Assembly: GCF_027943945.1 (NCBI RefSeq)
Contig: NZ_AP027141.1
Span: forward strand, 2,976,001-3,040,000
Direction: 5' to 3'
Source: Microbacterium terricola
GTDB lineage: Bacteria; Actinomycetota; Actinomycetes; Actinomycetales; Microbacteriaceae
DNA length: 64,000 nt
Positions 34,734 through 43,788 of this stretch are shown piece by piece; within the stretch, counting starts at the first letter, position 1; each line of letters starts with the position of its first letter. The notes beneath the pieces were generated by a model. That model was not told the DNA's origin. It saw nothing but the letters and a program-made list of their open reading frames with translations, and searched no databases. The position numbers and the translations under genes were made by a program.

Positions 34734-35969
34734 TCAGCCGATCGCGCGGGCGTACACCTCGAGCATCGCGGCGGTCCGCGAGGACTGGCGGAACCGCTCG
34801 CGCAGGAGCGGGTCGACCGCCGGCGCCGTGCCGGCCTCGATGTCGGCGACGGCACGGCGGAGGGTGCGCGCCAGTGCCCGCACCGAGTCGTCGGCGCGGT
34901 CGGGCGCAGCATCCGCGTCCCCGCCGACCGCCCAGAATCCCGAGCCGAGCTCGCGGGCGATGTCGGGGTCGCTGACGATCGAGGGGGTGCCGAGCGATGC
35001 GGCCTCGAAGGGCGTCATCCCCTGCGTCTCGAAGCCGATCGAGGTCTGCACGAGCGCATCCGCCGTGCGCAGCTTCGCCAGCACGGCCGTGTACGGCAGC
35101 CTCCCGGCGAAGACGACGGATGCCGTCGGCTTCAGCTTCGCGACGAGCCTCCGCGCGGCGCGCAGCTGACCACCGCCGCCGAGCACCTCGACCTCGGCGC
35201 GCACGCCCGACGCCGCGAGCGCCTCGAGGAACGGCAGCAGCCTCTTCTCGGGGCTCATGCGCCCGAGCCACACGAGCCGTGCCGGGCCGGCCTCCCGGAC
35301 GGGTCGGCCGGCGTCGAGCGCCGCGTCGAGCACGTCGTCGTCGATGCCGTTCCAGATCACGTCGACCCGTGCACCGCGCGCACCGCGCGGCACGACGCCG
35401 TGCGCGTCGAGCCGGTGCGCGAAGTGCGCGGACGGCGCGGTGACCGCCGTCGAGCGCGCGGCCAGTCGGCGCAGGTATGCCCAGCCGTCAGCCCCGGGGG
35501 TGCGGTCGCCGAGCGCCGAGCGCTCCCACCGGTTCAGCACCCGCATCACCAGCCCGGGCAGGGGGGCGGTCGCCTCGATCCCGACGTCGACCCGGTTGTG
35601 CATCGTGTGCACGACGGGCAGCCCGTGGCGCGCTGCGAAACGGTGCCCGATGTACGCACCCCAGAAGTCGGCCTGCACGTGCACGACGTCGACGGGCGGG
35701 CGACCGGCCAGCGCCGCATCCACCCAGCGGTCCGAGCGCGCACCCGGCCAGGTGAGCGAGTACTCCCGGTCGAGCGTGATCGGGATCGACGGCATGTCGA
35801 GGTAGCCCGCATCGGGCGCGACGGCCCGGCCGCGGGCTCCGTGCATAGCGGGCGCCACCACGCTGACCGTGTGGCCCGCCCGCTCCAGGAACCGGCGCTG
35901 CAGGCGCATCGACACCTGCGCTCCCCCGAACGACTCGAGGTGCTGGTCGCTGAAGAAGACGATGTGCAC
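34734..35969 (-). CDS. GT4-family glycosyltransferase (lipid glycosylation type)
   Basis: 411-residue GT-B glycosyltransferase. The N-terminal acceptor domain starts VHIVFFSDQHLESFGGAQVS. The C-terminal donor domain has RLVWLGRMSPEKRLLPFLEAL and the E-x7-E type TQGMTPFEAASLGTPSIV motif. Starts at GTG 35969, 5 bp after the preceding glycosyltransferase. The pair resembles enzymes that build glycolipids or lipoglycans in actinobacteria. The sugar and acceptor are unknown. Confidence 0.8.
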   Translation of the reverse strand: MHIVFFSDQHLESFGGAQVSMRLQRRFLERAGHTVSVVAPAMHGARGRAVAPDAGYLDMPSIPITLDREYSLTWPGARSDRWVDAALAGRPPVDVVHVQADFWGAYIGHRFAARHGLPVVHTMHNRVDVGIEATAPLPGLVMRVLNRWERSALGDRTPGADGWAYLRRLAARSTAVTAPSAHFAHRLDAHGVVPRGARGARVDVIWNGIDDDVLDAALDAGRPVREAGPARLVWLGRMSPEKRLLPFLEALAASGVRAEVEVLGGGGQLRAARRLVAKLKPTASVVFAGRLPYTAVLAKLRTADALVQTSIGFETQGMTPFEAASLGTPSIVSDPDIARELGSGFWAVGGDADAAPDRADDSVRALARTLRRAVADIEAGTAPAVDPLLRERFRQSSRTAAMLEVYARAIG

Positions 35970-35974
35970 GGCGG

Positions 35975-37198
35975 CTACTCGGGCAGGGGCTCGCCGCGGT
36001 ACAGCGCTTCGAAGGTGTCGAGCGTGCGCTTCATGTCGTGCACCTTCACGCCGTCGAGCGATGCCTGCTGCATGCGCAGGCGCTCCTCCGGCGTCGCGGT
36101 GAGCACCGCCGTCAGCTTGCCGACGAGGTCGTCGACGTCGCCGGGGGCGAAGAGGTACCCGTTCTCGCCGTCGTGGACGAGGTGCGGCAGCGCGACGGCG
36201 TTGGCGGCGACGATCGGCAGCCCGGAGGCCATCGCCTCCATCGTGGCGATCGACTGGAGCTCGGCGATCGAGGCGATCACGAAGACGCTGGCGCGTGAGA
36301 GCACCGCGCGCAGCTCCTCGTCGGACGTGCGCCCGTGGAAGGTGACGCGCTCGTCGAGGCCGAGCTGGTGGACCAGCTGCTCGAGGTTGCGGCGCTGGTC
36401 GCCGTTGCCGACGATGTCGAAGGTCACGTCGAGCGCCGGGTCGAGGCGGGCGAGCGCGTGCAGCACGACGTCGATCTGCTTCTCGGTCGTGAGGCGCCCC
36501 ACGAACACCATGCGGTTCGCGTCGCGCGGTGTGAGATCGGGCGTGTAGTTGCTCGCGTCGATGCCGCAGCTCACCGGCACGACTCCGTCGATGGCGATGG
36601 TCGCCTCGAGGAAGTCGGCGGCCTTGCGCGTCGGGGTGGTGACGGCGCGAGCCATGTCGAGAGTGCGCTTCGCGTCGTCCCAGGCGAGCTTGACGACCAC
36701 CTTGTCGAGCACCGGCGGCAGGGTGGTGAAGTCGACGATGTTCTCGGCCATCACGTGGTTGGTCGCGACGATCGGGATGCCGCGCTTGCGCGCCTCCCGG
36801 GCGAGGCCGCGGCCGATCACGATGTGCGACTGGATGTGCACGACGTCGGGCTTGACCTCGTCGAGCACCCGCCGGGCGTGGTGCTTCGACATCCACGGGA
36901 GCACGAACGTGAGCCAATCGTGCGGGTACCAGCGCCACGACGGCAGGCGGTGCATCGTCAGAGGCTGACCCTCGATCACCTCGGTGAAGCGACCGTGCGC
37001 GCGGTGGGTGGCGCTGGGCGCCATCACGTGCACGTCGTGGCCGCGCGCCACCAGGCCGGCGGCGAGGCGCTCGGCGAAGCGGGCGGCGCCGTTGACGTGA
37101 GGGAGGAACGTGTCTGCGCCGATGAGCACGGTGAGACGATCCGGTCGGCCGGCGGTGGCGCCGGCGGGCGGGGTGTCGGAGGTCGCGGGGGGAGTCAC
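35975..37198 (-). CDS. GT4-family glycosyltransferase (PimB/MgtA-like)
   Basis: 407-residue GT-B glycosyltransferase. N-terminal GADTFLPHVNGAARFAERLAAGL and the PDVVHIQSHIVIGRGLAREA motif resemble alpha-mannosyl or glucosyl transferases acting on phosphatidylinositol or diacylglycerol. The donor domain contains RMVFVGRLTTEKQIDVVL and ELQSIATMEAMASGLPIVA with the GT4 EX7E glutamates. It precedes a second GT4 gene by 5 bp, so they are probably co-transcribed. GTG start at 37198. Confidence 0.82.
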   Translation of the reverse strand: MTPPATSDTPPAGATAGRPDRLTVLIGADTFLPHVNGAARFAERLAAGLVARGHDVHVMAPSATHRAHGRFTEVIEGQPLTMHRLPSWRWYPHDWLTFVLPWMSKHHARRVLDEVKPDVVHIQSHIVIGRGLAREARKRGIPIVATNHVMAENIVDFTTLPPVLDKVVVKLAWDDAKRTLDMARAVTTPTRKAADFLEATIAIDGVVPVSCGIDASNYTPDLTPRDANRMVFVGRLTTEKQIDVVLHALARLDPALDVTFDIVGNGDQRRNLEQLVHQLGLDERVTFHGRTSDEELRAVLSRASVFVIASIAELQSIATMEAMASGLPIVAANAVALPHLVHDGENGYLFAPGDVDDLVGKLTAVLTATPEERLRMQQASLDGVKVHDMKRTLDTFEALYRGEPLPE

Positions 37199-37327
37199 GG
37201 GATCGGTGGCTGCCTATCTCTGCGGCGGCCGTGCGCGGTCTGCAGGGCCGCTTCAACTCTACCCGAGCGCCTCAGCGGTGCCCCGGAGCCCGCACCCGGT
37301 GCACCGGCATCCGCCTACGCTGGAACC

Positions 37328-37912
37328 ATGCCACGACTGCACGCCGACGCCGACCCGACCCTGTGGGTCCCGGTGACCGGTTCGCTCGGGTGGCGCGGGC
37401 GCCGGCATCGCAAGGCGGCGATCCGGATGCTGCTCGCCCAGGCCGGCGGAGGCTCCGGCGGTCGCGCCGGCGGAGTGACGGCATGGGCGATGAGCCAGGC
37501 CGCCCCGCTGCTCATGCGCCGGGCAGACGGGCGGGTGCTCGTCTGGGTGTGGAAGGACGCTCCCGACCTCCTCGTGGTGATGGCGAACGTGCAGGAGCTC
37601 ACCCCGCAGCTGCGCACCGCGCGGGCGATGATGCCGATGGAGTACGACGATACCGAGACGTTCCGGAGCCCCTACCTCGGCATCGGCGAGAAGCTCGCCA
37701 TGCCGCTTCCGCCGGGGCCGGCGACCCCGCCGTTCGCGACGTACACCTGGGACACCGGCACCCATCTCGTGAGCGTCACGGCCGTCTGCGCGGACCGGGA
37801 GCGCTTCGGCACGGTCATCGGCGCCGTCGACGACCTCGCACGCACTCTGCGCTTCGCCGACGATCTCGCCATCGGCGAGTCCGCCGAGGTGCTGCGCATC
37901 GACCCCGCCTGA
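37328..37912 (+). CDS. Conserved hypothetical protein
   Basis: 194-residue soluble protein of unknown family. It has an N-terminal basic stretch (SLGWRGRRHRKAAIRMLLAQAGG), a Gly-rich segment (residues about 37-48) and a C-terminal alpha/beta region ending RTLRFADDLAIGESAEVLRIDPA. No signal peptide, transmembrane helix or catalytic motif was recognised. ATG 37328 follows TACGCT-N6, a strong leaderless signal. It is divergent from the glycosyltransferase pair. Confidence 0.65.
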   Translation: MPRLHADADPTLWVPVTGSLGWRGRRHRKAAIRMLLAQAGGGSGGRAGGVTAWAMSQAAPLLMRRADGRVLVWVWKDAPDLLVVMANVQELTPQLRTARAMMPMEYDDTETFRSPYLGIGEKLAMPLPPGPATPPFATYTWDTGTHLVSVTAVCADRERFGTVIGAVDDLARTLRFADDLAIGESAEVLRIDPA

Positions 37913-37992
37913 ATTCGCAAAGAAACCCTCCCACCGCCGGAGCGCGAGCGATACGCTCGGCACGTCAGCCGCACCAGCGAAGGGGACAACAA

Positions 37993-38430
37993 ATGGCCGA
38001 ATTCCGCTACGGGCCCGTGGAGCTCTATCTCGTGGGCTTCGAGGGCGATCGCCCCGATCCCGGCGTCATCGCCGCCCTCAACAAGCAGGTCAGCGGCGGT
38101 CACGTCCGGCTGCTCGACTTCGTGCTCGTCTCGAAGTCCGAAGACGGCGAAGTGACGATCATCGAGGTCGACGACGACGAAGAGGAATACGGTCTCGACC
38201 TGGTCGTCGACGCGGTCGGGATCACCGGCGAGGAGGACATCGCCGACCTCGCCGATGTCGTGCCCCCTGGTGGGTCCGCCCTCGTCGTGGCCCTCGAGCT
38301 CGTGTACCAGCGTGCTCTCGCCGAGAGCGTCGTCGCGTCCGGCGGCGTCCTCCTCAGCTACGAACGCATCCCCGCCCCGGTCGTGAATGCGATCGCGGAC
38401 GCCGCCGAAAGTGAAGGAGAGCAGGAATGA
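37993..38430 (+). CDS. DUF6325-like protein
   Basis: 145-residue acidic protein starting FRYGPVELYLVGFEGDRPDP, similar to actinobacterial DUF6325 proteins (often called DUF1269-like) that sit before a SHOCT-domain gene. An acidic run (EVDDDEEEYGLD) lies in the middle. TACGCT (37952-37957) and a GAAGGGGA ribosome site precede the ATG. The next gene starts in an ATGA overlap. The function is unknown; the pairing suggests a membrane or stress-linked role. Confidence 0.65.
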   Translation: MAEFRYGPVELYLVGFEGDRPDPGVIAALNKQVSGGHVRLLDFVLVSKSEDGEVTIIEVDDDEEEYGLDLVVDAVGITGEEDIADLADVVPPGGSALVVALELVYQRALAESVVASGGVLLSYERIPAPVVNAIADAAESEGEQE

Positions 38431-38789
38431 TCCGTCGAATGGGACGCCCCGGCCTGATCGGGCTCGCGGCGCGCACGGCCGTCGTCGCGGGCACCGCCAA
38501 CGCCGTCTCCGGCGCGATGAACGACTCGCGCCAGCGCAAGGCGCAGGACCAGTACGAGCAGGAGCAGTACCAGGCCGCGCAGCAGCAGGCTGCGATGCAG
38601 CAGGCTGCTCAGCAGGCCGTCGCCCAGCACGCGGCGGCTCAGCAGTACGCCGCACCGCCGGCACCGCCTGCGCCGGCCGCACCGACCGTCGACATCGTCG
38701 CCGAGCTGCAGAAGCTCGCCGCCCTCAGGGACGCGGGCGTGCTCGACGACGCCGAGTTCGCCGCAGCGAAGGCCCGGCTGCTCTCGTAG
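38427..38789 (+). CDS. SHOCT-domain protein
   Basis: 120-residue protein with an N-terminal hydrophobic stretch (GLIGLAARTAVVAGTANAVSGAM), a Gln/Ala-rich middle (EQEQYQAAQQQAAMQQAAQQ) and a C-terminal SHOCT domain (IVAELQKLAALRDAGVLDDAEFAAAKARLL). SHOCT domains are short oligomerisation or membrane-association modules. It overlaps the DUF6325-like gene by ATGA, so the two are made together. The low-complexity middle is probably a flexible linker. Confidence 0.8.
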   Translation: MIRRMGRPGLIGLAARTAVVAGTANAVSGAMNDSRQRKAQDQYEQEQYQAAQQQAAMQQAAQQAVAQHAAAQQYAAPPAPPAPAAPTVDIVAELQKLAALRDAGVLDDAEFAAAKARLLS

Positions 38790-38822
38790 TCGGACCCCTC
38801 AGACCGGATGGCCGCGTCGCGG

Positions 38823-39902
38823 TCATCCGGTCTGGTCTGCGCCCGCCGCGGCCGGGTCGCCCGACAGCCAGCGCAGCCACCGCTTGCCCTGGTCGCCTTC
38901 GAGCACCAGTGCACGCACGAGCAGCGTGAGCGGGATCGAGAGGATCGCACCGAGCGGGCCGATGATGAACGTCCAGAAGATCACCGAGAAGAAGCTCAGC
39001 GTCAGACTCAGGTTCACCGCGTCGCTCACGAACTTCGGCTGGATCAGCACCTGCAGCGTGACGTTCACCACGCAGTAGATCGCGATGACGGCGAGCATCA
39101 TGGGCCAGCCGCCGACCACGAGCGCCAGCAGCGCCGGCGGGATGAGGCCGAGCACGAAGCCGATGTTCGGCACGAAGTTCGTCACGAACGCCAGGATCGC
39201 CCAGACCGCCGGGGCGGGCACGCCCAGCGCCCACAGGGCGAGGCCGTCGATGATCGCGACGATGAGCCCGAAGATCGCGTTGACGACGTAGTAGCGCCGC
39301 ACTCCGCTGTTGAAGGACTGGAAGCGTCGCACCGTCGGACGCACCGCTGCGCCGAACGCCGCCTCGGCGCGCGAGTAGCGGGCACCGTCCGCCGCCATGA
39401 AGATCACGTACGCGACCACGAAGAAGAAGGCCGTCAGGACGCCCAGCACCGTGCCTCCCAGAGACGCGGCGAACGAGGCTATGGTGCCCGGATCGAGGAG
39501 GGATGCTGTCGCGTCGGCAGCCTGCTCGTCCAGCCCGAGCGACTGCAGCCAGCTCAGCAGCGCGGATGCGGTCGCCTTCAGCTCGTCGGCGAAGTCGGCG
39601 ACGAGGCGTACGAACTGCGTGCCCGCGAACCAGAGCAGCAGCAGCATGAACAGGAGGATCAGGTAGGCCACGACGATCACCGCGGTCGTCGCCGCCCAGC
39701 GCGGCCAGCCTGCCCGCTCCAGCGGATGCCGCACAGGGTGGCAGATGATCACGATCACCGCGGCCAGGGCGAGCGGCCCGACCAGCTCCCGCGCGAAGGA
39801 GAGCCCGGCGAGGGCGATCACGGCGGCGGCGAGCCCGATCAGCACCCGCAGCGTCGGCGACAGGACGGGGGGCGTCGGCAGAGTGGGTTCGGCGCGCTTC
39901 AC
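38823..39902 (-). CDS. AI-2E-family (PerM/UPF0118) transporter
   Basis: 359-residue membrane protein of the AI-2E family with about eight transmembrane helices. The FVTNFVPNIGFVLGLIPPALLAL and AVIAIYCVVNVTLQVLIQPKFVSDAVNLSLTLSFFSVIFWTFI stretches are diagnostic. Members export AI-2 in some bacteria or act as Na+/H+ antiporters in others. GTG 39902 follows TAGCCT-N6 and also overlaps the upstream stop (GTGA), so it can be made both from its own promoter and by coupling. Confidence 0.82.
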   Translation of the reverse strand: MKRAEPTLPTPPVLSPTLRVLIGLAAAVIALAGLSFARELVGPLALAAVIVIICHPVRHPLERAGWPRWAATTAVIVVAYLILLFMLLLLWFAGTQFVRLVADFADELKATASALLSWLQSLGLDEQAADATASLLDPGTIASFAASLGGTVLGVLTAFFFVVAYVIFMAADGARYSRAEAAFGAAVRPTVRRFQSFNSGVRRYYVVNAIFGLIVAIIDGLALWALGVPAPAVWAILAFVTNFVPNIGFVLGLIPPALLALVVGGWPMMLAVIAIYCVVNVTLQVLIQPKFVSDAVNLSLTLSFFSVIFWTFIIGPLGAILSIPLTLLVRALVLEGDQGKRWLRWLSGDPAAAGADQTG

Positions 39903-40981
39903 GCGGCCAGGCTAGCCGCCGCGGCGGCGTCCTGCTCGAGCGCGGCGGCGTTGCGGATGAACAGCACGATCCACGTGAACACGAGGATGCCGGCGACCAG
40001 TTCGACCGCCGTCAGCGTGTAGAACCCGACCGCGAAGAAGACGGCGAGCAGCACGATGACCGCGACGAAGAGCCAGCCGAGCATGATGAACACCCGCGGC
40101 ATGCCGGGGATCCAGTGGTTGAGGCGCACGATCAGCACGGCGAAGGCGACGACCATGCCCGACGCGACCGCGGTGTGCAGCGCGAAGAACTGGTCGACCG
40201 GGAAGACGCCGACCAGGCCGAGGAAGACGCCGACCACGACGAGGCAGGTGCGGACGCTCCGCAGGCCGGTCGGATGCGGGGTCGGGATGCCCTTGGTCGC
40301 GCTGCGCGCCAGGGTGGTGACCAGGACGCCCGCGACGATGAGCGTGAGGTTGAACGCCATGGCCGAGAGGTCGTCGGTCATCCCGAGCGCGCTCAGGTTC
40401 TCCTTCCACCACTGCGGGTCGCTCGCCGTGAGCATGCTGGCGATGACCCCCTCGGTGAGGAAGACCGCCAGCACGATGGCCAGCAGCTGCAGATCCATGT
40501 GCGTCGCGGAGTAGAACGCGAGATACGCGCTGAGGGCCGCGGCTGCGCCGGCCAGGATCAGCACGGCGAGCGGGAAGACCTCGGCCCCGATGAACGCCTG
40601 CTCCATGATGACCGCGAGCAGCGTCCAGGTCAGCAGGGCGATGACCGCGTGCGCGAAGCCGAGCGCGACGACGTCGACCACGTCGAGGAAGCCGACCCGC
40701 CCCTTGGCCGCCGACGCGTGCAGCAGGTAACGGCCTGCGACGAACGCGAGGAACACGGTGACCGCGGAGGCGACCGCTGCGAACTGCCCGACCGAGTTCG
40801 GCCCGGCGATGGGGGCCGCGGCGAACCGGAACGAGAGGAGCGCGACGGCTGCGGAGACCACGAAGGAGAGCGCCCCGACGGAGAGGGCGAGGGACTCGAG
40901 CGATCTCTCGCTCGAGCTGTCGATGGCGGCGAGGGTCCCGCGCGACTGACGGCGGCTGACAGGTGACGGAGAGGTGCTCAC
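39899..40981 (-). CDS. Multi-spanning membrane protein of unknown function
   Basis: 360-residue protein with about nine to ten hydrophobic segments spread over the full length and a hydrophilic N-terminus (STSPSPVSRRQSRGTLAAID). No transporter signature was recognised. GTG 40981 follows TACTGT-N6 (leaderless). It overlaps the AI-2E gene (GTGA), suggesting a shared membrane function. Divergent from the ClC channel gene, only 80 bp away. Confidence 0.65.
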   Translation of the reverse strand: MSTSPSPVSRRQSRGTLAAIDSSSERSLESLALSVGALSFVVSAAVALLSFRFAAAPIAGPNSVGQFAAVASAVTVFLAFVAGRYLLHASAAKGRVGFLDVVDVVALGFAHAVIALLTWTLLAVIMEQAFIGAEVFPLAVLILAGAAAALSAYLAFYSATHMDLQLLAIVLAVFLTEGVIASMLTASDPQWWKENLSALGMTDDLSAMAFNLTLIVAGVLVTTLARSATKGIPTPHPTGLRSVRTCLVVVGVFLGLVGVFPVDQFFALHTAVASGMVVAFAVLIVRLNHWIPGMPRVFIMLGWLFVAVIVLLAVFFAVGFYTLTAVELVAGILVFTWIVLFIRNAAALEQDAAAAASLAA

Positions 40982-41061
40982 GCGTTGACAGTAGCGCCGA
41001 CGCGCCGATGTGGACCGCAAATGCCTGGTGACGCGCGAGCGGCGGGCAATACAGTGATCAC

Positions 41062-42345
41062 ATGTCCGACACGGGGAGTCTGCTCGGGTCTCCCACGCGA
41101 GGCCACCTGATCGCCCTGACGGTGCCCGCCTTGCTCATCGGCCTGATCTCCGGCGGGATGCTGGCGCTCGTCGACGTCATCGCCCACGGCATCCAGCACG
41201 TCCTCTGGGAGACCCTCCCGCACGCATGGGGCGCTGACCCCGATTCCGGCTGGTGGATCTTCGGCACCCTCACGGTGATCGGCGTGCTCGTCGGGCTCGT
41301 GATCTGGCTCGTCCCAGGGCACGCGGAGCCTGATTCGGCCACCGTCGAGCTGGCGGTGCCCCCGCAGCCGCTGTGGGCCGTGCCCGGCATCGCGCTCGCG
41401 ACCGTGCTCACCCTCGCCGGTGGCGTGAGCCTCGGCCCGGAGGGGCCGATCATCGCGATCAACGTGTCGCTGTGCGCATGGCTGATGACGCGCCTGTGGC
41501 ACGCGTTCCCGCCGCAGCTGGCGGTGATCCTCGCGTCCTCCGCCACGATCGGCGCGCTGTTCGGCACGCCGGTCGCCGCCGCGCTCGTGCTCACCGGCAC
41601 CCTCGCCGCACTGCCGGGCAAGGGCTCGCTGTGGGATCGCCTGTTCCTCCCGCTGGTGTCGGCGGCGGCGGGCGCGATGATCAGCAACCTGCTCGGCGCA
41701 GGCATGGGCGAGCTCGGCGGATTCGGGGAGTACACGCCGCGGCCGATCGACCTGCTCTGGGGTGCGATCATCGCGACGGTGTCTGCGGCGTTCGGGCTGA
41801 TCGCCGTCTACGGACTTCCGGTGCTGCACCGGTTCGCCCGCCGCGTGCTGCGGCATCGCTTCCTCGTCCCCGCCGTCGGCGGCGTGCTCCTCGGAATCCT
41901 CGGCGCGATCGGGGGCCCGATCACGCTGTTCAAGGGCCTCGACCAGAGCGCGACGCTCCTCGCCGCGCACGATGAGGTCACCGGCTGGCAGCTCGTCGTG
42001 ATCCTCGTGGTCAAGATGGCCGCGCTGCTCGTCGCCGCCGCGTTCAGCTTCCGCGGCGGCCGGGTGTTCCCCGCCGTCTTCCTCGGAGTGGCTGCCGGGA
42101 TGCTGGGGCAGGTGCTCCTGCCGGACACGCCCCTGTCGCTGGCGGTCGCCGCCGGAGTGATCGGCCTGACCCTCGCGATCGCGCGGGACGGCTGGATCGC
42201 CCTGTTCGTCGCCGTCGCCATGGTCGGCGACGTCAGCATGCTGCCCGTGCTGTGCGTGATCATCCTCCCCGCCTGGCTGGTGGTGACCGCCTCGCCCGAC
42301 ATGATCGTCGAAGAGCACGAGCCAGCGACGGGTGTCCGAGCGTGA
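41062..42345 (+). CDS. ClC-family chloride channel/transporter
   Basis: 427-residue ClC-type protein with ten or more membrane helices. The selectivity loop reads Gly125-Pro-Glu127-Gly-Pro129, a GPEGP variant of the usual GxEGP, so the gating Glu is kept. A second region RGGRVFPAVFLGVAAGMLG corresponds to the later anion-binding helix. ATG 41062 follows TACAGT-N6. It overlaps the DUF2252 gene by GTGA. Whether it is a channel or an H+/Cl- (or F-) antiporter is not decidable. Confidence 0.85.
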   Translation: MSDTGSLLGSPTRGHLIALTVPALLIGLISGGMLALVDVIAHGIQHVLWETLPHAWGADPDSGWWIFGTLTVIGVLVGLVIWLVPGHAEPDSATVELAVPPQPLWAVPGIALATVLTLAGGVSLGPEGPIIAINVSLCAWLMTRLWHAFPPQLAVILASSATIGALFGTPVAAALVLTGTLAALPGKGSLWDRLFLPLVSAAAGAMISNLLGAGMGELGGFGEYTPRPIDLLWGAIIATVSAAFGLIAVYGLPVLHRFARRVLRHRFLVPAVGGVLLGILGAIGGPITLFKGLDQSATLLAAHDEVTGWQLVVILVVKMAALLVAAAFSFRGGRVFPAVFLGVAAGMLGQVLLPDTPLSLAVAAGVIGLTLAIARDGWIALFVAVAMVGDVSMLPVLCVIILPAWLVVTASPDMIVEEHEPATGVRA

Positions 42346-43703
42346 CGCCGAACGCGTTCGAGACGGGCTGGGCGGGCCCGCAGTCGCGGGCGTCGCGGGT
42401 CGAGGAGGGGCGGCAGGCACGCAGCGCGGTCGCTCGCAGCTCGCTCTCGCAGCTCGGCACCGGGCCCCGTGACCCGCTCGGCATCATCGCGGCGCAGAAC
42501 TCCACCCGCCTCCCCGACCTGATCGCGCTGCGCACGGAGCGGATGTCGGCGAGCCCGTTCGCGTTCTATCGCGGCAGCGCGGCGCTGATGGCGGCCGATC
42601 TCGCGCGAGGGCCGTCGTCGGGCATCTCGGTCGCCTCCTGCGGAGACGCGCACCTCGCCAACTTCGGCTTCTACGCCTCTCCGCAGCGCACGCTCGTGTT
42701 CGACGTCAACGACTTCGATGAGGCCGCGTGGGCGCCCTGGGAGTGGGACGTCAAGCGCCTGGTCACCAGCGTCGTCATCGCGGGCGAGGCGACGGCCCGC
42801 GATGAGGTCGCCGTGCGCGAGGCCGCACTGTCGGCCGTGCGGACGTATGCGCGGGTGATCGCCGCGGCCATCGAGCGCACCCCGCTCGAGCGCTACTACT
42901 CCAACCTCACCCCCGCTGACGCGATGCGCACCCTCGACCGCAGATCGCGCGCGGCCCTCAAGGCCGCCATGGCGGATGCCGAGCGGCGGACGACCGAGCG
43001 TGCGGCCCGACGGATCACCGCGCCCGCTGAGAACGGGCGGCTCGTGTTCGTGGAGAACCCGCCGACCATGACCCATGTCGAGGACGAGCTCGAAGACCGT
43101 CTGCAGGAGCTCATCGACCGATACCGCGACACGGCCAACGTCGACATCAAGATGATCCTGACCCACTACGCCGTGTCCGACGCCGCACGGCGAGTGGTCG
43201 GCGTCGGCAGCGTCGGCACGCGCTGCTTCCTCGTGGTCCTCCAGGACGGGGACGGGAGCGCACTGCTGCTGCAGGCGAAGGAGGCGGGCCGCAGCGTGCT
43301 CGTCCAGTACGGCGGCACCGAGCAGCCGCCGGCGTTCCACTCGGTCGTCGAACAGTCCGGCGAGGGCGCCCGGGTCGTCGCGCTGCAGCGGATCCTGCAG
43401 TCGGTGTCCGATCCGTTCCTCGGGCACCTGCGGGCGCTCCGGGGCGACATGTACGTGCGGCAGTTCCACGACATGAAGGGCGGCATCGACGCCGAGACGC
43501 TCGAGGACGCGCCGTTCCTGCGCTACGCGAATGCCTGCGCGTCCAGCCTGGCCCGCGCTCATTCGCAGTCGGTCCACGCGGCGAATGTGGCGGGCTACAT
43601 CGGCAACGGCCGCGTGATCGGCGAGTCGATCCTCGAGTGGGCATACGACTACGCCGCCGTATCCCGAGCCGACTACGACGCCTTCATCGCCGCGCAGAGC
43701 TGA
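42342..43703 (+). CDS. DUF2252 family protein
   Basis: 453-residue soluble protein of the DUF2252 family; GLG-type motifs MSASPFAFYRGSAALMAADLA, SCGDAHLANFGFYASPQRTLVFDVNDFDEAAWAPWEWDVKRL and the C-terminal GYIGNGRVIGESILEWAYDYA are typical. The GDAHLxNFG and DxNDFD segments resemble the catalytic and metal loops of aminoglycoside-phosphotransferase-like kinases, so a kinase-like fold is plausible (inference). It is translationally coupled to the ClC gene. Confidence 0.8.
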   Translation: MTPNAFETGWAGPQSRASRVEEGRQARSAVARSSLSQLGTGPRDPLGIIAAQNSTRLPDLIALRTERMSASPFAFYRGSAALMAADLARGPSSGISVASCGDAHLANFGFYASPQRTLVFDVNDFDEAAWAPWEWDVKRLVTSVVIAGEATARDEVAVREAALSAVRTYARVIAAAIERTPLERYYSNLTPADAMRTLDRRSRAALKAAMADAERRTTERAARRITAPAENGRLVFVENPPTMTHVEDELEDRLQELIDRYRDTANVDIKMILTHYAVSDAARRVVGVGSVGTRCFLVVLQDGDGSALLLQAKEAGRSVLVQYGGTEQPPAFHSVVEQSGEGARVVALQRILQSVSDPFLGHLRALRGDMYVRQFHDMKGGIDAETLEDAPFLRYANACASSLARAHSQSVHAANVAGYIGNGRVIGESILEWAYDYAAVSRADYDAFIAAQS

Positions 43704-43788
43704 CATATTCGCTCTGGAGCTGCCGGTGCCTCCCGTGGTGTACTGAATCTGCGCGGCGACCACTCGAGCGCCGTGCGGACGGAGTCGA

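Noticed and set aside
34734..37256. Possible fused double glycosyltransferase in one 840-codon frame
   Set aside because: The upstream half of that frame is antisense-like Arg/His-rich nonsense; two separate GT4 genes in different frames fit the family lengths.
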